From: Pseudomonadota bacterium
Lineage (GTDB): Bacteria > Pseudomonadota > Alphaproteobacteria > Paracaedibacterales > JAKBAR01
Length of the DNA stretch: 46,921 nt
Direction: 5' to 3'
NCBI GenBank assembly: GCA_021808925.1
Contig: JAKBAR010000005.1
Coordinates: 1 to 46,921 of the forward strand
Below the pieces are notes generated by a model. It was not told the DNA's origin, did no database searches, and was given only the letters and a program-made list of their open reading frames with translations. Positions 43,843 through 46,921 of this stretch are shown piece after piece. Every line of letters begins with the position of its first letter. The first letter of the stretch is position 1. The translations under genes were made by a program, and so were the position numbers.

Positions 43843-43995
43843 GGTGCCGCGCATGCCGTGGATCTTTGCGTCCTCTCTAGCCAGAAACGCTAGGTGGGGG
43901 CCATGTATCCAAAGCCACAGCTAAGGACAGGGACAGCTCCCGATGAGAACTCATGGGCCGAGGGATTGCATGTCTCACAAAACAGCGCAGCACCT
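43843..43995 (-). ncRNA. Structured RNA resembling 6S RNA
   Basis: About 152 bases of markedly GC-richer sequence. Read on the minus strand, the ends GGTGCTGCGC and GCGCGGCACC pair over ten bases (one G-U), closing a long rod. Internal hairpins include CCCATGAG/CTCATCGGG and CTAGC/GCTAG. A well-placed promoter lies just upstream, and CTTTG-A-CAAAG plus TTTTT follows at about 43826-43840. Size, a terminal stem with an open centre, and its own promoter suit 6S RNA, which binds RNA polymerase. Primary sequence was not matched, so another structured RNA is possible. Confidence 0.5.
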
Positions 43996-44001
43996 TGTTT
44001 T

Positions 44002-44031
44002 AGAATACCATAATCTGTGTTTTTTTCACAA
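44002..44031 (-). promoter_or_regulatory. Promoter of the 6S-like RNA
   Basis: On the minus strand TTGTGA (44026-44031) and TATTCT (44002-44007) are separated by 18 bases. The predicted start falls about six bases after the -10, exactly at the 5' end of the closing stem of the RNA. Confidence 0.6.
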
Positions 44032-44073
44032 TGAAGAAATAGAAGAAAATAGCAGAGGGCAGAGGAGTGTAGG

Positions 44074-44904
44074 TTAATTTTTTTTCTTTTTTTCTATAAA
44101 ATGCAGTGTTTTTTCAATGCCTTTCTCGGATTTTTCTTTAAGATTTTCTATCTCTGGAATATTGCATTTAAAACCATTTTTCTTGTGAAGATTTTTATAT
44201 TTTTCGAGCATTTTTGATGATTTTTTTCCTGCTTTTTTATAGTACTTAAGGGATTTTGTATCATTTTTTTTCTGAGAATAAATGCCTCCAAGGCCAAGGT
44301 AAGACCGTGTGATCACTTTTTTATTCTCAAGGTTTTTTGCATAAACCTCGTGCTCTTTTTCAAGGGGGAGGGGCCAAAACGTATTTGCTTTGATGTCTTT
44401 AAGACTATGTTTGGCTGTTTTTATGGCTTTTTTGTTCCACTTTATAGCGTCATCTGTCCAATCACAATTGATTGAAAGGTGCGCATAAAACTGACCAAGT
44501 AACTCTTGGGTTGCGGCATAATTGGGATTTAGTTTGTCTGACTTTTTCAAGAGCTCAATCGCCTCAAACGGGTTGCCTTCTTTTTGAGTAATTTTTGCGA
44601 GGCTAAGGTAGGCTTTTGAGTAGGCTTCGAGGTCTAAATCCTTTGTGTCGAGGATTTTCCAAAGAATTTTCTTTGCAAGACTCTGAAAATATTTATCCTC
44701 GGAGTGCCTGAAATCACCGGCCCACTTTAAAACTGTATGCGTGTCAAAGTTGTATATGGTGCACTTCTCTATAAAAAGCTCAATGTTTTCTATTTTTTCT
44801 TTTGTGTAATAGCTGTATCCTATTTTCTTCTCATCATCATCGGAGAAATCAGAGGCAAAAACAAAAGAATTAAAAAGTATAAAAAATAATAAAATAAAGT
44901 TCAT
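44074..44904 (-). CDS. Secreted TPR-like repeat protein
   Basis: A 276-residue protein with a signal peptide (MNFILLFFILFNSFVFAS). The mature part is helical with repeat-like units: YSKAYLSLAKITQKEGNPFE, then AIELLKKSDKLNPNYAATQE, and later SYLGLGGIYSQKKNDTKSLK followed by YYKKAG. These match the tetratricopeptide pattern. Such repeats mediate protein-protein contacts. The C terminus is very Lys-rich. Two or three cysteines may form disulphides. It belongs with the other orphan secreted proteins by size, composition and position, but is intact. Partner unknown. Confidence 0.7.
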   Translation of the reverse strand: MNFILLFFILFNSFVFASDFSDDDEKKIGYSYYTKEKIENIELFIEKCTIYNFDTHTVLKWAGDFRHSEDKYFQSLAKKILWKILDTKDLDLEAYSKAYLSLAKITQKEGNPFEAIELLKKSDKLNPNYAATQELLGQFYAHLSINCDWTDDAIKWNKKAIKTAKHSLKDIKANTFWPLPLEKEHEVYAKNLENKKVITRSYLGLGGIYSQKKNDTKSLKYYKKAGKKSSKMLEKYKNLHKKNGFKCNIPEIENLKEKSEKGIEKTLHFIEKKKKN

Positions 44905-44978
44905 ATTGATAATATAAAAAAATAATTCAAATGTATTTCTTATGTAGTTTATCGGTGATTGATTTTCAATATTTTCTC

Positions 44979-45007
44979 TTGCGTTTTTTTATAAAAATGC
45001 CTAGTAT
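44979..45007 (+). promoter_or_regulatory. Promoter of the rpsF-rpsR-rplI operon
   Basis: TTGCGT (44979-44984) and TAGTAT (45002-45007) with a 17-base spacer lie about 90 bases before rpsF. The leader in between could hold the ribosomal autoregulatory site but no clear S6:S18 motif was identified. Confidence 0.5.
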
Positions 45008-45097
45008 TGGCTCTGTTTAAACCGACGTTCCTTGCTCTTTTTTTTAAAAAGGGCTGTGTCGAGGTTTTACCTTTGATAAACAACCGAAAGGAATATT

Positions 45098-45529
45098 ATG
45101 CGATTTTATGAATGCATTTTTGTTGCGCGACAAGATATTACGTCTGCGCAAGTTGAAAATATGGCAAAGCACTATACGTCAGTGATTAAAAATGACGGTG
45201 GTCAAGTGGGAAAGATCGAGTTTTGTGGTCTTCGCACCCTTGCGTATCCTATTAAGAAAAATAAAAAAGGGCACTATGTCCTTATGAATGTCACAGCGGC
45301 GCCTGCAACGATTGCAGAAATCGAGCGTCAGATGAAGCTTTCTGAGGATCTTCTCCGCTATCTGACTGTGCGTGTTGAGTCTTTGGATGATAATCCATCC
45401 GCATTGATGCAACAACGTAGTTTCCGCGATGAAAAAGCACGTTCATCGTATGATGAAGACCAAACGGAAGTTGTTGCTGTTGCAGAAGAAAATTCTTCCA
45501 ATAACACCGTAGAAACAGCAGGAGAATAA
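45098..45529 (+). CDS. rpsF: 30S ribosomal protein S6
   Basis: A 143-residue bS6. It begins [20 protein letters not shown] and has the RNA-binding region [20 protein letters not shown] and [18 protein letters not shown]. The C-terminal tail after about residue 105 is acidic and Ser/Val-rich, longer than in E. coli. AAAGGAAT precedes the ATG. S6 pairs with S18 in the small-subunit platform. rpsR starts two bases after the stop. Confidence 0.97.
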   Translation: MRFYECIFVARQDITSAQVENMAKHYTSVIKNDGGQVGKIEFCGLRTLAYPIKKNKKGHYVLMNVTAAPATIAEIERQMKLSEDLLRYLTVRVESLDDNPSALMQQRSFRDEKARSSYDEDQTEVVAVAEENSSNNTVETAGE

Positions 45530-45531
45530 TC

Positions 45532-45831
45532 ATGGCTTATCAAAGAAGAGATTCAGAATCACGCAGCAGCTCGATGGATGAAGGTCAAGCCCGTGTGGCC
45601 CAGCTTGTGAAGCGTCAGTTTTTTAAGCGTAAAAAAAGCTGCCCTTTTAGTGGTAAAAATGCACAAAAGATTGATTATAAAGATGTGCGTATGCTCTCTC
45701 GCTATGTATCTGAGCGTGGAAAAGTAACGCCTTGCCGCATCAGTTCTGTCTCTACAAAAAAACAACGAGAGCTCTCTACGGCGATTAAGCGTGCACGCTT
45801 TTTAGCATTGATGCCATACGTTAGCAAATAA
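45532..45831 (+). CDS. rpsR: 30S ribosomal protein S18
   Basis: A 99-residue bS18. The conserved core is [12 protein letters not shown], then [19 protein letters not shown] and [20 protein letters not shown]. The first 25 residues ([20 protein letters not shown]) are a hydrophilic extension beyond the usual start. It lies between rpsF and rplI, as in most bacteria. Confidence 0.97.
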   Translation: MAYQRRDSESRSSSMDEGQARVAQLVKRQFFKRKKSCPFSGKNAQKIDYKDVRMLSRYVSERGKVTPCRISSVSTKKQRELSTAIKRARFLALMPYVSK

Positions 45832-45845
45832 GAGGGAAAGATATT

Positions 45846-46322
45846 ATGGATATTATTTTATTAGAACGTGTGGAAAAGCTTGGCCATATGGGGCAACTTG
45901 TTACAGTAAAAGCGGGTTATGCGCGTAACTATCTGTTGCCACAAAAAAAAGCACTCCGTGCGACAAAAGCAAATTTAGCCCACTTTGAAGCGCAAAAAGC
46001 CCATCTTGAGGCGCAAAATATTAAGCGTCGCGACGAAGCCCATCATGCGTCAAAGGCGATTGAAGGCGTTGTTGTAACGCTCATTCGTCAGGCCGGTGAG
46101 ACAGGACATCTCTATGGTTCGATTCGTCCAAAAGATATTGTCGATGGTCTTTTGGAGCAAAAGATCACTGTTGTTCGCACCCAAGTTCTCATCGAAAAAC
46201 CCATTAAATCATTGGGAATTCATGAGGCAAAGATCGTTCTTCATCCCGAGGTGCACGCCATGATCAAGGTTAATGTGGCACTTTCCATGGAAGAGGCAAT
46301 GGCACAAAGTGAAAACGCTTAA
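45846..46322 (+). CDS. rplI: 50S ribosomal protein L9
   Basis: A 158-residue bL9 with the N-terminal rRNA-binding domain (MDIILLERVEKLGHMGQLVT, then VKAGYARNYLLPQKKA), a long connecting helix (ANLAHFEAQKAHLEAQNIKR) and the C-terminal domain (LYGSIRPKDIVDGL to HPEVHAMIKVNV). GAGGGAAAG precedes the ATG. It is the last gene of the S6-S18-L9 operon. Confidence 0.97.
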   Translation: MDIILLERVEKLGHMGQLVTVKAGYARNYLLPQKKALRATKANLAHFEAQKAHLEAQNIKRRDEAHHASKAIEGVVVTLIRQAGETGHLYGSIRPKDIVDGLLEQKITVVRTQVLIEKPIKSLGIHEAKIVLHPEVHAMIKVNVALSMEEAMAQSENA

Positions 46323-46349
46323 GTTTTTTCACTAAGTCAGAAAATTTAA

Positions 46350-46382
46350 TGCACTTATATTGAGTTATAGGTGCATTTTTTT
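46350..46382 (+). terminator. Terminator of the rpsF-rpsR-rplI operon
   Basis: TGCAC (46350-46354) pairs with GTGCA (46371-46375), extended by TATA/TATA, followed by seven T. Confidence 0.85.
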
Positions 46383-46921
46383 AGTGATTTATTCCAATTT
46401 TTTGACGTATTGGGTGTGTTTTTAGATTTGAGCGTACATTTGGGGCGAACTTTTTTTTTCATAAAAGTAGCGTGATTAATAATTTTTCGCTTTCTTGGTC
46501 GAGATTTTGTGTGTTTTTCGGGCAAAAAATAGCTTTTTTAACGCATTAGGCGTGATAATAGGTGAATTTTTAGGATTTTAAGGCGAATTTTCCTGGATAT
46601 AACGCCATTTTTGGGGGTTATGAGGGCTTTTTTGACGATTTTATGCGTTGAAACGGTCTTTTTCGGCGAGAAAGGCGCGCTGATCGCTGCGTTAAAGGCC
46701 CATGTTAAAGGGCAAGGGACCTTAAATTTTCTTCAAAGGGCGAAAGATTTTTTTTAAAACATTAACCTTTTATTCACACACCTTAACAAAAAGTTAATTT
46801 TCGCACCCCCACCCTACCACCCTAGGTGGCCCTAGGGCGGGGCGGCCCACCGTCCCCAGTCTTTCTTGGGGTTTGGGCGCAAAAAGCCCCTGTCTCTCCC
46901 GCAAGAAAGTTAAAATTTTAA
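46383..46921. other. Gene-free tract: repeat words, TTAA-N7-TTAA site, GC-rich hairpins
   Basis: No gene is visible in about 540 bases. The first 300 are AT-rich with the GGCGAA / TTTTTCGGC vocabulary of the other repeat tracts, including GGGCAAAAAATAGCTTTTTT near 46523. At 46783-46797 lies the palindrome TTAACAAAAAGTTAA, which fits the TTAA-N7-TTAA pattern bound by CtrA in Caulobacter. After it the sequence becomes GC-rich with hairpins: CCACC-CTA-GGTGG near 46819, CCCCA/TTGGGG at about 46854-46872, and GGGC/GCCC at about 46875-46889. Confidence 0.45.

Noticed and set aside
46383-46921. Chromosomal replication origin
   Set aside because: The AT-rich tract and one CtrA-like site are suggestive, but no DnaA-box cluster and no hemE/dnaA/parAB-type neighbours are present.

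Overview
The window looks like chromosomal DNA from an AT-rich alphaproteobacterium, most likely a host-associated one of the Holosporales/Rickettsiales kind. This is inferred from a ChpT phosphotransferase, an alr/mlaEF/radA/cvpA neighbourhood, tolQRA, an AmpG permease, YqgE, NfuA and a phasin. Small orphan genes for secreted proteins of no recognised family are scattered between the housekeeping genes. Genus or species cannot be set from this sequence alone.

Layout. 1-1.4 kb: a repeat-rich gene-free tract, asd and tRNA-Gln. 1.5-4.3 kb: a tight three-gene operon (YheO/DauR-type regulator, class I/II aminotransferase, ornithine-cyclodeaminase/mu-crystallin-family protein) behind a promoter overlapped by an inverted repeat. 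4.4-7.1 kb: tRNA-Lys, a SAM methyltransferase, brnQ and a small unknown gene. 7.3-11.3 kb: tolQ-tolR-tolA, a glycine-rich secreted protein and rlpA. 11.3-14.0 kb: two degraded secreted-protein genes flanking a DegT-family aminotransferase. 14.0-21.5 kb (minus strand): a zinc-finger gene, alr, mlaE, mlaF, radA and cvpA, with an orphan secreted-protein gene in three of the gaps. 21.6-28.4 kb: tRNA-Arg, uracil-DNA glycosylase, a frameshifted secreted protein, a lytic transglycosylase, nfuA, yqgE, another secreted protein and ampG. 28.5-33.8 kb: an FAD oxidoreductase, ctpA, tRNA-Ala, an ABC exporter and bamE. 33.8-39.6 kb: chpT, a tiny secreted peptide, a transglutaminase-like secreted protein, an orphan secretin, rpmG, a DEAD-box helicase and cspA. 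39.9-44.9 kb: pgeF, a phasin, a histidine kinase and a polytopic membrane protein in one operon, a 6S-like RNA, and a secreted TPR-like protein. 45-46.9 kb: rpsF-rpsR-rplI and a gene-free tract.

Themes. Envelope and peptidoglycan functions dominate: asd and alr (precursor supply), tolQRA, rlpA, the SLT enzyme, ampG, ctpA, pgeF, bamE, mlaEF and the secretin. BrnQ and the regulator/aminotransferase/OCD operon suggest amino-acid uptake and interconversion.

The most notable pattern concerns the lineage-specific secreted-protein genes. Several are out of frame or interrupted, and five lesions in three of these genes are single-base excesses in homopolymers (G10, T7, T7, A9, A7). One is a ten-base G tract inside a signal peptide, the classical layout of a phase-variable locus. 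Two other such genes carry an amber codon or an ATA start plus a frameshift. ctpA has its lipoprotein signal peptide out of frame across a T8 tract. Whether this is ongoing gene decay, slippage-based switching or assembly error needs read-level data. Two secreted proteins show faint but specific enzyme signatures: a Tgl-type transglutaminase lacking its histidine, and a CheD-like Cys/His deamidase motif.
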